Assembly (NCBI RefSeq): GCF_020400605.1
Contig: NZ_JAINRD010000011.1
Span: forward strand, 124,001-188,000
DNA: 64,000 nucleotides
Source: Streptomyces aculeolatus
GTDB taxonomy: Bacteria > Actinomycetota > Actinomycetes > Streptomycetales > Streptomycetaceae
Reading direction: 5' to 3'
The first letter of the stretch is position 1, and every line of letters starts with the position of its first letter. Below are positions 41,871-51,003 of this stretch, piece by piece. A model generated the notes under the pieces. The model was not told where the DNA came from, did no database searches, and worked only from the letters and a program-made list of their open reading frames with translations. The position numbers and the translations under genes are program-made.

Positions 41871-44234
41871 ATGTCCGCACCGTCCGAAGAGCAGGCCGTC
41901 CGCCGCAGAACCGTCCTCGCCGCCGCCGGCTCCGCCGCCCTCGTCGCGGCCTCCGCCACCCCGGCGCTGTCCGCACCGGCGCCGTCCGCGTCCGCATCCG
42001 GCGCGGCCCCGGCCGCCGCCGACCCCGCCTGGCCCGACCCCGCGCGCGACGTCGCCAGGGACGGCACCGCGACCGCGTCCAGCGTCTACGACCTCGACCC
42101 GGAGAGGTTCGCCGCCGAGCACGTCAACGACGGCGACCTGAGCACCCGGTGGGGTTCCGACTCGCCCGAGAACGGCCACCCCGACCCCAGCCGCGAGTGG
42201 GTGCAGATCGAACTCGCCGAGCCCGGCCCGGTGCACCACGTGGTGATCCACTGGGAGACCGCCCGCGCCGCGCACTACCAGATCCACGTCTCCGACGACG
42301 GCGAGACCTGGCGCACCGCCCTCGACGTCCCCGACGCCCCGGGCGGCCGGGAGGTCCTCGAACTCGGCCTCACCACCCCCGTCCGCTACGTGCGGATGCA
42401 GGGCGTCGCAGTCGCCACCGGCTGGGGCTACTCGATCTTCGCCATGGAGGTCTGGAACGGCCCGCGCCCCGGCGTCGGCCTCCCCGCGGGCCGGGTGATC
42501 CCGGCCCCGGTCGCGCAGACCTCGCGGCCCGACGCCCGCCCCTTCGTGCTGGGCCGGCACAGCCGGATCGTCGCCGCCGACCGGCGCGCCCGCGACGTCG
42601 CCCGGCTCCTCGCCGGCCACCTGCGCCCGGCGACCGGCTACCCGCTGCCCGTGGTCGGCGGCGGGCGGGCCGGGGACGGCGACATCACGCTGCTGCTCGG
42701 CCGCTCCCACGCCCCGTCCCGGGCCCGGCTGGCCGTCGCCGAGGGCTACACCCTGGCCGCCGGCGGCAACGGGCTGCGGATCGCGGCGGCGCACCCGCAC
42801 GGCCTGCTCAACGGCGTCCAGACGCTCCGCCAGCTGCTGCCCCCGTGGATCGAGAGCGACGAGGTCCGGCCCGGCCCGTGGACCGTCGAGGCGACCGAGA
42901 TCAGCGACCACCCCCGGTTCGCCCACCGCGGGCTGATGATCGACCCGGCCCGGAACTTCCTGGAGGTCCCCGAGGTCCGGCAGCTCATCGACGGGCTCGT
43001 CCAGTCCAAGGGGAACGTGCTGCACTGGCACCTGACCGACGACCAGGGCTGGCGGGTCCAGATCGACTCCTGGCCCCGGCTCACCGAGGTCGGTGGGGGC
43101 ATGTCCATGCCCGGCGGACGGACGGGCTTCTACACCAAGGACCAGATCCGGGACGTCGTGCGGTACGCGGCGGACCGGCACGTGCAGATCATCCCCGAGA
43201 TCGAGATGCCCTCCCACACGACGGCGGCCAGGACCGCGTACCCGCAACTGAGCGGCGCGGGCGGGTACCTGGCGGATCTGGAGACCACCTACGCGTTCGT
43301 CGACGACGTCCTCCGCGAGGTCGCCGCGCTCTTCCCCTCCCCCTACGTCCACCTGGGGGCCGACGAGTCGGACATGCCGCACGACCAGTACGTGCGGTTC
43401 CTGCGCCGGGTCGAGGGCATCGCCCGCGGCCACGGCAAGACCATGATCGGCTGGTCCCCCAGCTGCGGCGTGGGCCTCGACACCGAGACGGTCCACCACT
43501 ACTGGCAGGACCAGAGCAGGGAGATGTCGCGGGAGTGGTTCCACCCCCGCCGCCCGGTGCTGCTCTCCCCGACCCAGCAGACGTACCTGGACTACCCCTA
43601 CCCCACGTACGACACCCGGCGTTCGTACTCCTGGAACCCGTTCGACCTCACCGACGGCTGGACGGGCGCCAAGGTGCAGCGCGACTACGGGCTCGACAAC
43701 GACGACATCATCGGCATCGAGGCGCCGATCTGGGGCGAGCGGATGCTGCGGGGCCTCCCCGACGTGCAGTACCAGGTGTTCCCCCGGCTCCCGGCGATCC
43801 TGGAGAAGGCGTGGTCACCCGCCGAGGCCACCGAGGACGCCGAGGGCGTGGTGGCCAGGACCGCGGTGCAGGGCGCGCGCTGGCAGTTCGCCGGCCGGAA
43901 CTTCTGGGCGGACCCCGGTGTGCGCTGGGAGGCCGCGGCGGTCGGCACCGACCTGCGCACCGGCCGGGACGGCGCCGTCGACGGCACGGTGGCGAGCCTG
44001 GCGCTGCCGGGAGCGGCACCGGCCGAGGTCACCGCGACGGTCGACTGGGGCGACGGCACCACGGGCCCCGCCACGGTCACGGGCGACGCCGCGGGCGACC
44101 GCAGGATCAACGGCGTGTACCGGATCGAGGCCGCACACCGCTACCGGCGCCCCGGCACCTACCGCGGCACGGTCCGCGTCACCGCCCCGAACGCCGAGGC
44201 CACCGCCGCGTTCACCGTCACCGTCCCCCGCTGA
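41871..44234 (+). CDS. Secreted GH20 beta-N-acetylhexosaminidase with CBM32 and PKD-like domains
   Basis: A 787-residue exported glycosidase. RRRTVLAAAGSAALVAASA is a Tat-type signal. An F5/8-type (CBM32) module follows (residues about 50-195, with DGDLSTRWGSD and RYVRMQGVAV), then the GH20b domain and the GH20 barrel (HPRFAHRGLMIDPARNFL, WHLTDDQGW). The catalytic Asp-Glu pair is in YVHLGADESDM. A PKD-like domain closes the chain (ATVDWGDGTTG). It would release terminal GlcNAc or GalNAc from chitin oligomers or glycans. The upstream dre boxes put it in the N-acetylglucosamine regulon. Confidence 0.93.
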   Translation: MSAPSEEQAVRRRTVLAAAGSAALVAASATPALSAPAPSASASGAAPAAADPAWPDPARDVARDGTATASSVYDLDPERFAAEHVNDGDLSTRWGSDSPENGHPDPSREWVQIELAEPGPVHHVVIHWETARAAHYQIHVSDDGETWRTALDVPDAPGGREVLELGLTTPVRYVRMQGVAVATGWGYSIFAMEVWNGPRPGVGLPAGRVIPAPVAQTSRPDARPFVLGRHSRIVAADRRARDVARLLAGHLRPATGYPLPVVGGGRAGDGDITLLLGRSHAPSRARLAVAEGYTLAAGGNGLRIAAAHPHGLLNGVQTLRQLLPPWIESDEVRPGPWTVEATEISDHPRFAHRGLMIDPARNFLEVPEVRQLIDGLVQSKGNVLHWHLTDDQGWRVQIDSWPRLTEVGGGMSMPGGRTGFYTKDQIRDVVRYAADRHVQIIPEIEMPSHTTAARTAYPQLSGAGGYLADLETTYAFVDDVLREVAALFPSPYVHLGADESDMPHDQYVRFLRRVEGIARGHGKTMIGWSPSCGVGLDTETVHHYWQDQSREMSREWFHPRRPVLLSPTQQTYLDYPYPTYDTRRSYSWNPFDLTDGWTGAKVQRDYGLDNDDIIGIEAPIWGERMLRGLPDVQYQVFPRLPAILEKAWSPAEATEDAEGVVARTAVQGARWQFAGRNFWADPGVRWEAAAVGTDLRTGRDGAVDGTVASLALPGAAPAEVTATVDWGDGTTGPATVTGDAAGDRRINGVYRIEAAHRYRRPGTYRGTVRVTAPNAEATAAFTVTVPR

Positions 44235-44252
44235 CGCACCGCCCCGCACGGA

Positions 44253-44282
44253 GCCGCCGGCGCCCGCCAGGGCGCCGGCGGC
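44253..44282. terminator. Bidirectional hairpin terminator
   Basis: GCCGCCGGCGCCC, a 4-nt loop GCCA and the exact complement form a 13-bp stem between the convergent GH20 and response-regulator genes. Confidence 0.78.
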
Positions 44283-44320
44283 CGGGCGCCCCGCCACCGC
44301 GTCCCCGCCTTCTCGGCGGC

Positions 44321-44992
44321 TTAGCCGCCGGTGGGGCGGACGAGGCCCGTTTCGTAGGCGAAGACCGCTGCCTGGGTGCGGTCGCGCAGGGAGAGCTTGG
44401 TCAGGATCCGGCCCACGTGGGTCTTCACCGTCTGCTCCGCCACCACCAGCCGCTCGGCGATCTCCGCGTTCGACAGGCCCTGCGCGATCAGGCTCAGCAC
44501 CTCCGTCTCGCGTTCCGTCAGGCCGCCCACGCGGTCCTTCAGCGGGGCCCGCGGGGCGCGGGTCAGGCGGGCGAACTCGGTGATGAGGCGCCTGGTCACG
44601 GCGGGGGCGAGCAGGGCGTCACCGGTGGCGACGATCCGTACGGCGTGGGCCAGTTCGGCGGCGGAGGCGTCCTTGAGGAGGAACCCGGACGCGCCCGCGC
44701 GCAGCGCCTCGTACACGTACTCGTCGAGGTCGAAGGTCGTCAGGATCAGCACCCGGACGGCCGCGTCCGGCGGCTCGGTGAGGCGGCGGGTGGCCTCGAT
44801 GCCGCCGAGGCCCGGCATCCGGATGTCCATCAGCACGACGTCCGGGCGCAGTTCGGCGGCCTTCGCGACGGCGTCGGTGCCGTCCACCGCCTGGCCGACG
44901 ACCTCGATGCCGGGCTCGGCGTCGAGCAGCACGGTGAAGCCCTGGCGCACCATGACCTGGTCGTCGGCGATCAGCACGCGGATGTTCGTCAC
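44321..44992 (-). CDS. NarL/LuxR-type response regulator
   Basis: A 223-residue regulator. The receiver domain carries the phosphoacceptor Asp56 (VVLMDIRMPG), acid pocket Asp10-Asp11 and Lys in FLLKDASAAEL. The C-terminal LuxR helix-turn-helix spans about 157-210 (LTERETEVLSLIAQGLSNAE). It is the partner of the adjacent sensor kinase. Its GTG start overlaps the kinase stop in a GTGA, so the pair is co-translated. Target genes are unknown; the downstream GH20 gene is convergent and not obviously linked. Confidence 0.95.
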   Translation of the reverse strand: MTNIRVLIADDQVMVRQGFTVLLDAEPGIEVVGQAVDGTDAVAKAAELRPDVVLMDIRMPGLGGIEATRRLTEPPDAAVRVLILTTFDLDEYVYEALRAGASGFLLKDASAAELAHAVRIVATGDALLAPAVTRRLITEFARLTRAPRAPLKDRVGGLTERETEVLSLIAQGLSNAEIAERLVVAEQTVKTHVGRILTKLSLRDRTQAAVFAYETGLVRPTGG

Positions 44993-46365
44993 GGGGTGTC
45001 CTCACCGTCCGGGGTGGCGGGCGTGGTGTGCGGCGCGGGTGCCGCGGGGGCCGGGGGCGCCGCCGGGGTCGCGGGCAGTACCGCGGTGACCTCGTAGCCG
45101 CCGTCCGGGGCGGTGCCGGCGGCCAGTTCGCCGCCCAGCATCGCCGCGCGCTCCCGCATCCCCAGCAGCCCGTGCCCCGCCCCCGCCCACGGCGGCGCGG
45201 CACGCTCGGGCGCGGTGTTGGCGACGCGGACCGTGAGCCCCGCGGGGTGGTAGCCGATCTCGACCAGGGCGCGGGCCCCGGGCGCGTGCCGGGCCACGTT
45301 GCTGAGCGCTTCCTGCACGATGCGGTACGCGGACAGCTCGATGCCAGGCGGCAGCGCGTACGGCTCGCCGGTGGTCCGGGTGTCGACCTCGACCCCCGCG
45401 CGGCGTACGGCGGCGGCGAGTTCGCCGAGCCGGTCGAGGGTGGGCTGCGGCGCGTGGCGTACGTCCTGGGGGTGGAGGGCGGCGCCCGCTCCCCCGTCGT
45501 CGGCGCGGAGCACGCCCAGCACCCGGCGCAGCTCTGCCAGCGCCTCGACGGCGCTCGCACGGATCCCCGCGAGGTTCTCCCTCAGCTCCGCCGGCGGGTC
45601 CTGCACCAGGTGCGGCGCGACCTGCGCCTGGATGGAGATCACCGACATGTGGTGCGCGACCACGTCGTGCAGCTCGCGCGCGATCCTGGTGCGCTCCTGG
45701 AGCAGTACCCGCCGGGCGCGCTCCTCCGCGGTCAGCTCCTCCTGCGCCGCCAGTTCGGTACGCGCCACCCGCCGCCCGCGCAGCGCGACGCCCCCGCCGA
45801 CGGGGAGGACGAGGACCAGCACGGCGAACGGCACGCCCTCGGTGTCGCCGGCGGCGAAGAAGCCGTAGCCGAGGCCCGCCAGCACGCTGATCACCAGCGT
45901 CTCGACCGCGATCCGCGGCCGGCACCGCAGCGCCACCGCGAAGAGCACCGTCGCCTGCAGCACGAGGCCGGTGCCGGTCCACGGGAACATCGCGCCCGGG
46001 TCGGGCCCGGGGGCGCCGTCCGCGTACCGCGCGACCACCAGCATGGCCGCCGTCGTGATCCACCACGCGAGCACCGGCCGGATCAGCGCGATCAGGAACG
46101 CGGCCGTCTGCAGCGTCGCGAGCAGGGCGGCGACGCGCATGCCCATGCCGTAGCCGAAGGCGTACTGGTTGGTGGCGGCGATCTGCATCGCCACCACCCC
46201 CAGCACCACCGGCACGGCCAGCGCGGGCAGCCACTCGCGCAGCCGCGAGCGCCGGGTGGCGGTGGCCGGCGCCGTACGCGGCGGCGCGCTGACGGCCGTC
46301 GTCCACAGGTCCGCGTGCAGCGTCCGCAGGCCGCCACGCAGCCACGCGGCCAGTCGCTCTGCCAT
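44989..46365 (-). CDS. Sensor histidine kinase (NarL-type, HisKA_3)
   Basis: A 458-residue membrane kinase. The ATG at 46365 follows GGAGGGGAGGGG. About five hydrophobic segments fill residues 40-180 (for example EWLPALAVPVVLGVVAM). The dimerisation/phosphoacceptor helix has RIARELHDVVAHHMSVI with His near 231. The HATPase part has EALSNVARHAPG and GHGLLGMRERAAML. It phosphorylates the adjacent response regulator. The signal is unknown, since there is no outside domain of size. An upstream membrane acyltransferase gene lies 28 bases away on the same strand. Confidence 0.94.
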   Translation of the reverse strand: MAERLAAWLRGGLRTLHADLWTTAVSAPPRTAPATATRRSRLREWLPALAVPVVLGVVAMQIAATNQYAFGYGMGMRVAALLATLQTAAFLIALIRPVLAWWITTAAMLVVARYADGAPGPDPGAMFPWTGTGLVLQATVLFAVALRCRPRIAVETLVISVLAGLGYGFFAAGDTEGVPFAVLVLVLPVGGGVALRGRRVARTELAAQEELTAEERARRVLLQERTRIARELHDVVAHHMSVISIQAQVAPHLVQDPPAELRENLAGIRASAVEALAELRRVLGVLRADDGGAGAALHPQDVRHAPQPTLDRLGELAAAVRRAGVEVDTRTTGEPYALPPGIELSAYRIVQEALSNVARHAPGARALVEIGYHPAGLTVRVANTAPERAAPPWAGAGHGLLGMRERAAMLGGELAAGTAPDGGYEVTAVLPATPAAPPAPAAPAPHTTPATPDGEDTP

Positions 46366-46393
46366 CGTCCCCTCCCCTCCCTGACCCTCCACC

Positions 46394-47509
46394 CTAGGTA
46401 CCTCGCATGGCGGGCCGGCTTCTCTCGTACGGGTGGAAAGCCGCCCGGCACACCAGCAGCACCGCCGCGAACGCCGGCAGCCACACCAGCCTCGCCGCCA
46501 CCCAGCCGCCCCCGTCCGGCACCGTGTGCAGCCCCGGCAGCGCGTCGCCCGCGAGCAGGCCGAGGGCCGAGACCGCCATCATCGCCGTCTGGTGCCAGAG
46601 GAAGACCGTCATCGCCGACAGGTTGAGCAGCGCCACCGCCGCCCACGCCGCCGGCCGCCGCAGCACCCGGCGCAGCGGCCCGAGGAGCAGCAGCGCGGCG
46701 CCGCACTGGGCGAGGCCGAAGGCGGCGGCGGCGAGGGTCGGCGGGTCCAGGTTGGAGACGGCGGCGCCGGGCACGCCGACCATGGCCGCCGGGTAGCCGG
46801 CGTACAGCACCAGTCCCGCCGTCGCCGCCGCACCGCCGCCGAGCAGGGCGTACGCCGTCCGCCTCCCCGGCAGCCCGCGGCGGGCGCCGCGCGCGCCCAG
46901 GGCGTACGGCACGAGCCACCCGGCGGCGACGTTCACCCAGCCCAGTGCGGCGGGCCCGCCCGCGCCCAGCCGCCACAGGTCCACGCAGGCGACCACGGCC
47001 AGGGGCCACAGCGGGTGCAGCCGGGCGACCAGCGGGGTCGCCGCGGTCAGCAAGGCGAAGACCAGCAGGAACCACAGCGGCGACAGCGCGAGCTTCCCGA
47101 GGGCGCGTACGGTCGCGTACCCGACGCCGTCCGCCAGCAGCACGCCGAGCACCGCCGCCCACACCGCGAGCACGGCGGCGACGGGCCGGAAGAGCCGGCC
47201 GAGCCGGGCGCGCAGCCAGCGGGGGTAGGGGGTGCGGGCGGCGCGGGCGGAGGCGTGGCCGCGGGCGGCGACGTAGCCGCCGACGAAGAAGAAGACGGCG
47301 AGGGTCTGCAGGGCCCAGGAGACGGGTGCCAGTGCGGGCATGTAGTGCAGCGGGCTGGCGGCGCGCACGGTGCCGCTGTCGACGACGAGGGCGGTGACCA
47401 GCCAGTGGCCGAGCACGACGCCGAGGATGGCGAAGGCGCGCAGGGCGTCGATGCCGCGGTCGCGGGTGGGCGGGGTGGCGGCGGATATGCGGAGGAGGAC
47501 GTCACGCAT
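46394..47509 (-). CDS. Acyltransferase-3 family membrane protein
   Basis: A 371-residue polytopic protein with about ten membrane helices. The family start RGIDALRAFAILGVVLGHWL carries the conserved His (residue about 35). FFFVGGYVAARG follows, and there is a later FLWHQTAMM helix. Acyltransferase-3 enzymes O-acylate sugars or lipids of the cell surface or secondary metabolites. The donor and acceptor are unknown. It overlaps the alpha/beta-hydrolase gene by 8 bases and precedes the sensor-kinase gene by 28 bases, so it probably belongs to an operon of surface modification. Confidence 0.9.
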   Translation of the reverse strand: MRDVLLRISAATPPTRDRGIDALRAFAILGVVLGHWLVTALVVDSGTVRAASPLHYMPALAPVSWALQTLAVFFFVGGYVAARGHASARAARTPYPRWLRARLGRLFRPVAAVLAVWAAVLGVLLADGVGYATVRALGKLALSPLWFLLVFALLTAATPLVARLHPLWPLAVVACVDLWRLGAGGPAALGWVNVAAGWLVPYALGARGARRGLPGRRTAYALLGGGAAATAGLVLYAGYPAAMVGVPGAAVSNLDPPTLAAAAFGLAQCGAALLLLGPLRRVLRRPAAWAAVALLNLSAMTVFLWHQTAMMAVSALGLLAGDALPGLHTVPDGGGWVAARLVWLPAFAAVLLVCRAAFHPYERSRPAMRGT

Positions 47510-48827
47510 GTCCGCATCCCCGGAGGGCGGGGCGGGCGGCGGCGTACGGGGCTGCCTGGCAGCGGATTCCGGGATGCGCCGCGGCTGCGGCGGCGCCGAC
47601 GCCGGCGCACGCGGCCTCTCCCCGCACGATCCGGGCCATGCTCCGCAGCGGTACGGAGCCGGGGGTCAGGTAGTCGCTGTGGCCGCCGGGACCCGCGGCG
47701 AAGGTGCAGGCGCCGAAGTCCGGTGAGACCGGGTCCGTGCCGAAGCCGAGCGTCGTCACGAGCAGCGGGATCCGGACGTGCGGCACCTTGCCCACCCAGT
47801 CCGCCGCGCCCCGGCCCGCCCACACCGTGGCGGACGCGTCCAGGCCGGCGGCACTGCCGGCGCCCACCCCGGGGCTGGCGTACAGCACGATGTCCGCGAC
47901 CCGCAGCTCCGCCGCGGCGCGCCCGCAGACCACCGAGCCGTACGAGTGGCAGAGCAGCGAGATCCGGGCGCCGGGGCGGGCGGCGGTCAGCGAGCGGACG
48001 AAGTCGCGCAGCCGGGGCGCGGCGGCCTCGGCGCGGTCCGCGGTCAGCGACTCGGGGCCGACCGTGCTCGGCGTCGCGTAGCCGAGCCAGGCGACGACGG
48101 CGCCCTCCTCGCCGCCGCCCAGTTCGCCGTGGAGCGCCTCGGCCCCGGCGCGGAAGCGCCCGTACGAGTCGAGGCCGGTGTCGGAGCCGGGGACGAGGAC
48201 GGCGATCCGCCCGGCGTGCGCCAGGTCGCCGAACACCTCGGCGCTGCGACCCCCGTCGCGGCCGTCGAACGAGACGAAGTGCCGTCCCGGCGCCGCCATG
48301 GCGCGCAGCGACTCGGCGCGGCGCCGGTCGCCGTGGGCGGCGGCCATGCGCGCGGCGGCGCGGATGCCGTCGCGGTTCGCGGCGTACCGCTGCGCGAGGG
48401 CGGTGGGAGTCGCGGCGCCCACGTCGAACGGTGCTGCGGGCACCGGCGCCGGCACCGCGGCGGGCCGGGCAGCGGCGGCCACGGGCAACGCCACGGCGGC
48501 GGCCACCACCGCGGCGAGCACCCCCCGCAGCAACGTCCCGCGCGCCCGCCCGCCGCGGGGCCGCTCCGCGCGGGGCCGCTCCGCGCGGGGGCGGGCCGCG
48601 GGGAGACCGGCGCGACGCAGCCACGCATCCGGCAGATCCGAGCTGCGCGGCCGCGCGGCCGGCAGAGCCTCGCCGCCGAAACCGCCATCGCGGCCCGGGG
48701 CGCCGACGCCGCCGCCCCGCGGACCCGCGCCGCGGCCGGCCACCGCCCCGCCCGTGCGTCCTCTCCCGGGCTGCCGACTCGTCCCCCGGCCGATCGAGCC
48801 GGGTCCGCAGGGTCGGGGCCGTGCCAT
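47502..48827 (-). CDS. Exported alpha/beta hydrolase (DUF1023-like)
   Basis: A 441-residue protein from an ATG after AGAGGAC. An Arg/Pro/Gly-rich cytoplasmic start of about 95 residues leads to one hydrophobic segment (GVLAAVVAAAVALPVAAAA). The hydrolase follows, with the nucleophile elbow LLCHSYGSVVCG, TPSTVGPESLTADRAEA and a late His in GGHSDYLTP. Members of this actinobacterial family are exported alpha/beta hydrolases of unproven substrate, perhaps lipid or ester hydrolases. The N-terminal region contains an in-frame 15-bp DNA repeat. It overlaps the acyltransferase gene by 8 bases. Confidence 0.83.
   Translation of the reverse strand: MARPRPCGPGSIGRGTSRQPGRGRTGGAVAGRGAGPRGGGVGAPGRDGGFGGEALPAARPRSSDLPDAWLRRAGLPAARPRAERPRAERPRGGRARGTLLRGVLAAVVAAAVALPVAAAARPAAVPAPVPAAPFDVGAATPTALAQRYAANRDGIRAAARMAAAHGDRRRAESLRAMAAPGRHFVSFDGRDGGRSAEVFGDLAHAGRIAVLVPGSDTGLDSYGRFRAGAEALHGELGGGEEGAVVAWLGYATPSTVGPESLTADRAEAAAPRLRDFVRSLTAARPGARISLLCHSYGSVVCGRAAAELRVADIVLYASPGVGAGSAAGLDASATVWAGRGAADWVGKVPHVRIPLLVTTLGFGTDPVSPDFGACTFAAGPGGHSDYLTPGSVPLRSMARIVRGEAACAGVGAAAAAAHPGIRCQAAPYAAARPALRGCGHA
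48555..48590. repeat. 15-bp in-frame tandem repeat
   Basis: GCGGGGCCGCTCCGC occurs twice head to tail (48555-48569 and 48570-48584), then a partial third copy. On the minus strand it encodes repeats of PRAER in the low-complexity N-terminus of the exported hydrolase. Confidence 0.75.
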
Positions 48828-48987
48828 GAGGAGTCCTCTCACCGGGGTGTGATCCGGTGAGAAAGCTATGAACCGCGGGCCCCCGCCGGCGTCCCGCCGC
48901 AGAGCCCACCTGCCGCGTAGCTCTCAGGTATGACGGGTACGGGCCACGGCGGCGCCGGCCGCCGAGCAGCCCCGCCCGAGCCCCCGC

Positions 48988-49752
48988 TCAGCCCCGCAGC
49001 ACCGCCCTGTCCACCAGCGTGACCAGCGGCACCTCGAACTCCTCACGCTGCGTCTCCGGCCGCGCCGCCAGGTAGCCCCGCACCCGCGCGAGCAACTGCG
49101 CCCGCTCCTCCTCCGGGAGCAGCAGCAGGCGCGAGTGCGTGGCGACCATCGCGGTCAGCGAGTCGCGCGTGTAGCGCAGCCGGTTGGGGAACCGCTGCCG
49201 CTGCACCGGCTCGTACCGTTCGTCGGCCGGCACCTCCACCTCGTCGGACAGGTCGGCGAAGCACGCCTCGCCGCGCGTGACCTCGTCCAGCCCGATGATC
49301 CAGTCCACGTCGCGGTCGCCCTGGTTCCACAGCCCGGCGACCACCCCGCCCGGCCGCAGCACCCGGGCGATCTCCGGCAGGGCCAGCTCCGGGTCGAACC
49401 AGTGGAACGCCTGCCCCACCAGCACCGCGTCCACGGACCCGGCCGCCAGCGGGATCCGTTCCGCCGTGCCCTCGTGCGCCGGCACGTCCGGGTACGCGCG
49501 CCGCAGCTCCGCCCGCATCGCCCCGTCCGGCTCCACGGCCGTGGTCGGCACTCCCGCCGCGACGAGCGCGGCGGTCAGCTTGCCGGTGCCCGCGGCGAGG
49601 TCGAGGACGTGGAGGCCGTCGCGGTCGGCGACCGGCGCCAGGGCCCATCGGACCGCGGCGGCGGGGTAGTCGGGGCGGAATTCGGCGTAGGCCCCGGCCT
49701 GGGCGCCGAAGGAGGAGGCGCGCCGACGGTGCAGCTCGTGGTCCGTAGTCAT
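48988..49752 (-). CDS. SAM-dependent methyltransferase (class I)
   Basis: A 254-residue cytoplasmic enzyme. The SAM-binding glycine loop is VLDLAAGTGKLTAAL, followed by TTAVEPDGAM, AERIPLAAGSVDAVLVG and the family signature QAFHWFDPELALPEIARVL. This is the type-11 class often annotated as a trans-aconitate or small-molecule methyltransferase; the acceptor is unknown. It stands alone, divergent from the 2H phosphoesterase gene 110 bases away. Confidence 0.9.
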   Translation of the reverse strand: MTTDHELHRRRASSFGAQAGAYAEFRPDYPAAAVRWALAPVADRDGLHVLDLAAGTGKLTAALVAAGVPTTAVEPDGAMRAELRRAYPDVPAHEGTAERIPLAAGSVDAVLVGQAFHWFDPELALPEIARVLRPGGVVAGLWNQGDRDVDWIIGLDEVTRGEACFADLSDEVEVPADERYEPVQRQRFPNRLRYTRDSLTAMVATHSRLLLLPEEERAQLLARVRGYLAARPETQREEFEVPLVTLVDRAVLRG

Positions 49753-49862
49753 GATCGCTACGGTACGCCGTCCGCGAAGGCGCCGGAGAGGCGTTTCCCG
49801 CGCGCCGCCCGGCCACCCGGCCGCCGCAACCGCCGCGGGCGACCCCGCCGTACGATCCCCCC

Positions 49863-50429
49863 ATGTCCCCCGCGCCCACCGACTCCGAGGCCGAAGGCTG
49901 GCCCACCGCGCCCGGCACGACCGCGCTCAGCGTGTCGCTGCCCGAGGTGGATCCCGTCGTACGGGACTGGCGCGCCCGCTACGACACCGCCGCCGCCCAC
50001 GGCGGCACCGCCCACGTCACCGTCCTCTACCCGTTCCTGCACCGCGACCGCGTCGACGCCCCCGTACGCGCCGTGCTGCGGCGGCTGTTCGCCGCGCACG
50101 AGGCGTTCCCGGTGGCGTTCGCGCGCTGCGCCCGCTTCCCCGGAGTGCTCTACCTCGCGCCCGAGCCGGACGACCCGCTGCGGGCGCTGACGAAGGCGGT
50201 CGCGGAACAGTGGCCTGACCACCCGCCGTACGGCGGCCTCTTCGGCGACCTCGACCCGCACATGACCGTCGCCAACAGCGGCGGCGAAGCGGTGCACGCG
50301 GCGATCGAGGCGGACCTCGCGCCCCGGCTGCCGGTCGCGGCGCGGGTACGGGCGGTGGACCTCGTGGCGTACGACGGCCGGCGGTGGCGGGAGTGGCTGC
50401 GCTTCCCGCTTGGCGGCGGGGGGACGTAG
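49863..50429 (+). CDS. 2'-5' RNA ligase / 2H phosphoesterase family protein
   Basis: A 188-residue protein with two HxTx motifs, His51 in HVTVLYPF and His133 in HMTVAN, the active-site pair of 2H phosphoesterases. Members open cyclic phosphodiesters (as in LigT) and some remove 2'-phosphates. The physiological substrate in actinobacteria is not known. It is cytoplasmic. It is convergent with the HxlR gene. Confidence 0.88.
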   Translation: MSPAPTDSEAEGWPTAPGTTALSVSLPEVDPVVRDWRARYDTAAAHGGTAHVTVLYPFLHRDRVDAPVRAVLRRLFAAHEAFPVAFARCARFPGVLYLAPEPDDPLRALTKAVAEQWPDHPPYGGLFGDLDPHMTVANSGGEAVHAAIEADLAPRLPVAARVRAVDLVAYDGRRWREWLRFPLGGGGT

Positions 50430-50476
50430 CGGAGGGGCGCCGCCCGGGGACGCGGCGGTCCCCGACCAGCCGGGGC

Positions 50477-50905
50477 TCAGGCCCCCGCGGCTCCCGGAAC
50501 CCGGACGGCTCCCGCCGTGCCCGCGGCTCCAGGCGCCCCCGCCCGCCGCTCGTACGCCTCGCGGGCGTCGAGCAGTTCGTCCCAGTGCTCCGCCGCCCAC
50601 GCGCACGCCGCCCGCAGCGGCTCCAGCATGCTCCGGCCCAGCGGCGTCAGCGCGTACTCCACCCGCTGCGGCAGTCCCTCGTACACCGTGCGCGCCACCA
50701 GCCCGTCGCGCTCCAGGGACCGCAGCGAGCGCGTCATCATCTTGGGCGTCACCCGCCGCAGCGGGACGCGGAGTTCGGAGTAGCGCCGCGGTCCGTCCTC
50801 CAGGCAGACGAGGATCAGGCCGGCCCACTTGTCGCCGAAGCGGAACGGCAGGACCGACGACGGGCACAGCTCGTCGAACATGTCGGGGCGCAGCGGCTCG
50901 CTCAT
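50477..50905 (-). CDS. HxlR-type winged-helix regulator
   Basis: A 142-residue protein. The winged helix spans about residues 20-105 (RFGDKWAGLILVCLEDGPRR, then SELRVPLRRVTPKMMTRSLR and VEYALTPLGRSMLEPL). It lacks the cysteine-rich activation site of HypR-type members except Cys14. HxlR regulators often sense redox or reactive aldehydes. The divergent NmrA-like oxidoreductase gene, 98 bases away, is the likely target. Confidence 0.91.
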   Translation of the reverse strand: MSEPLRPDMFDELCPSSVLPFRFGDKWAGLILVCLEDGPRRYSELRVPLRRVTPKMMTRSLRSLERDGLVARTVYEGLPQRVEYALTPLGRSMLEPLRAACAWAAEHWDELLDAREAYERRAGAPGAAGTAGAVRVPGAAGA

Positions 50906-51003
50906 CCCGCCAGCGTAGGCGGCGCTCCCGGTATCCCGGAGGAAACCGCGGGCCGCGTTAGCGTGCGGCGGACGATGACGGCCGACCAGCGGGAGGCAGC
51001 GGG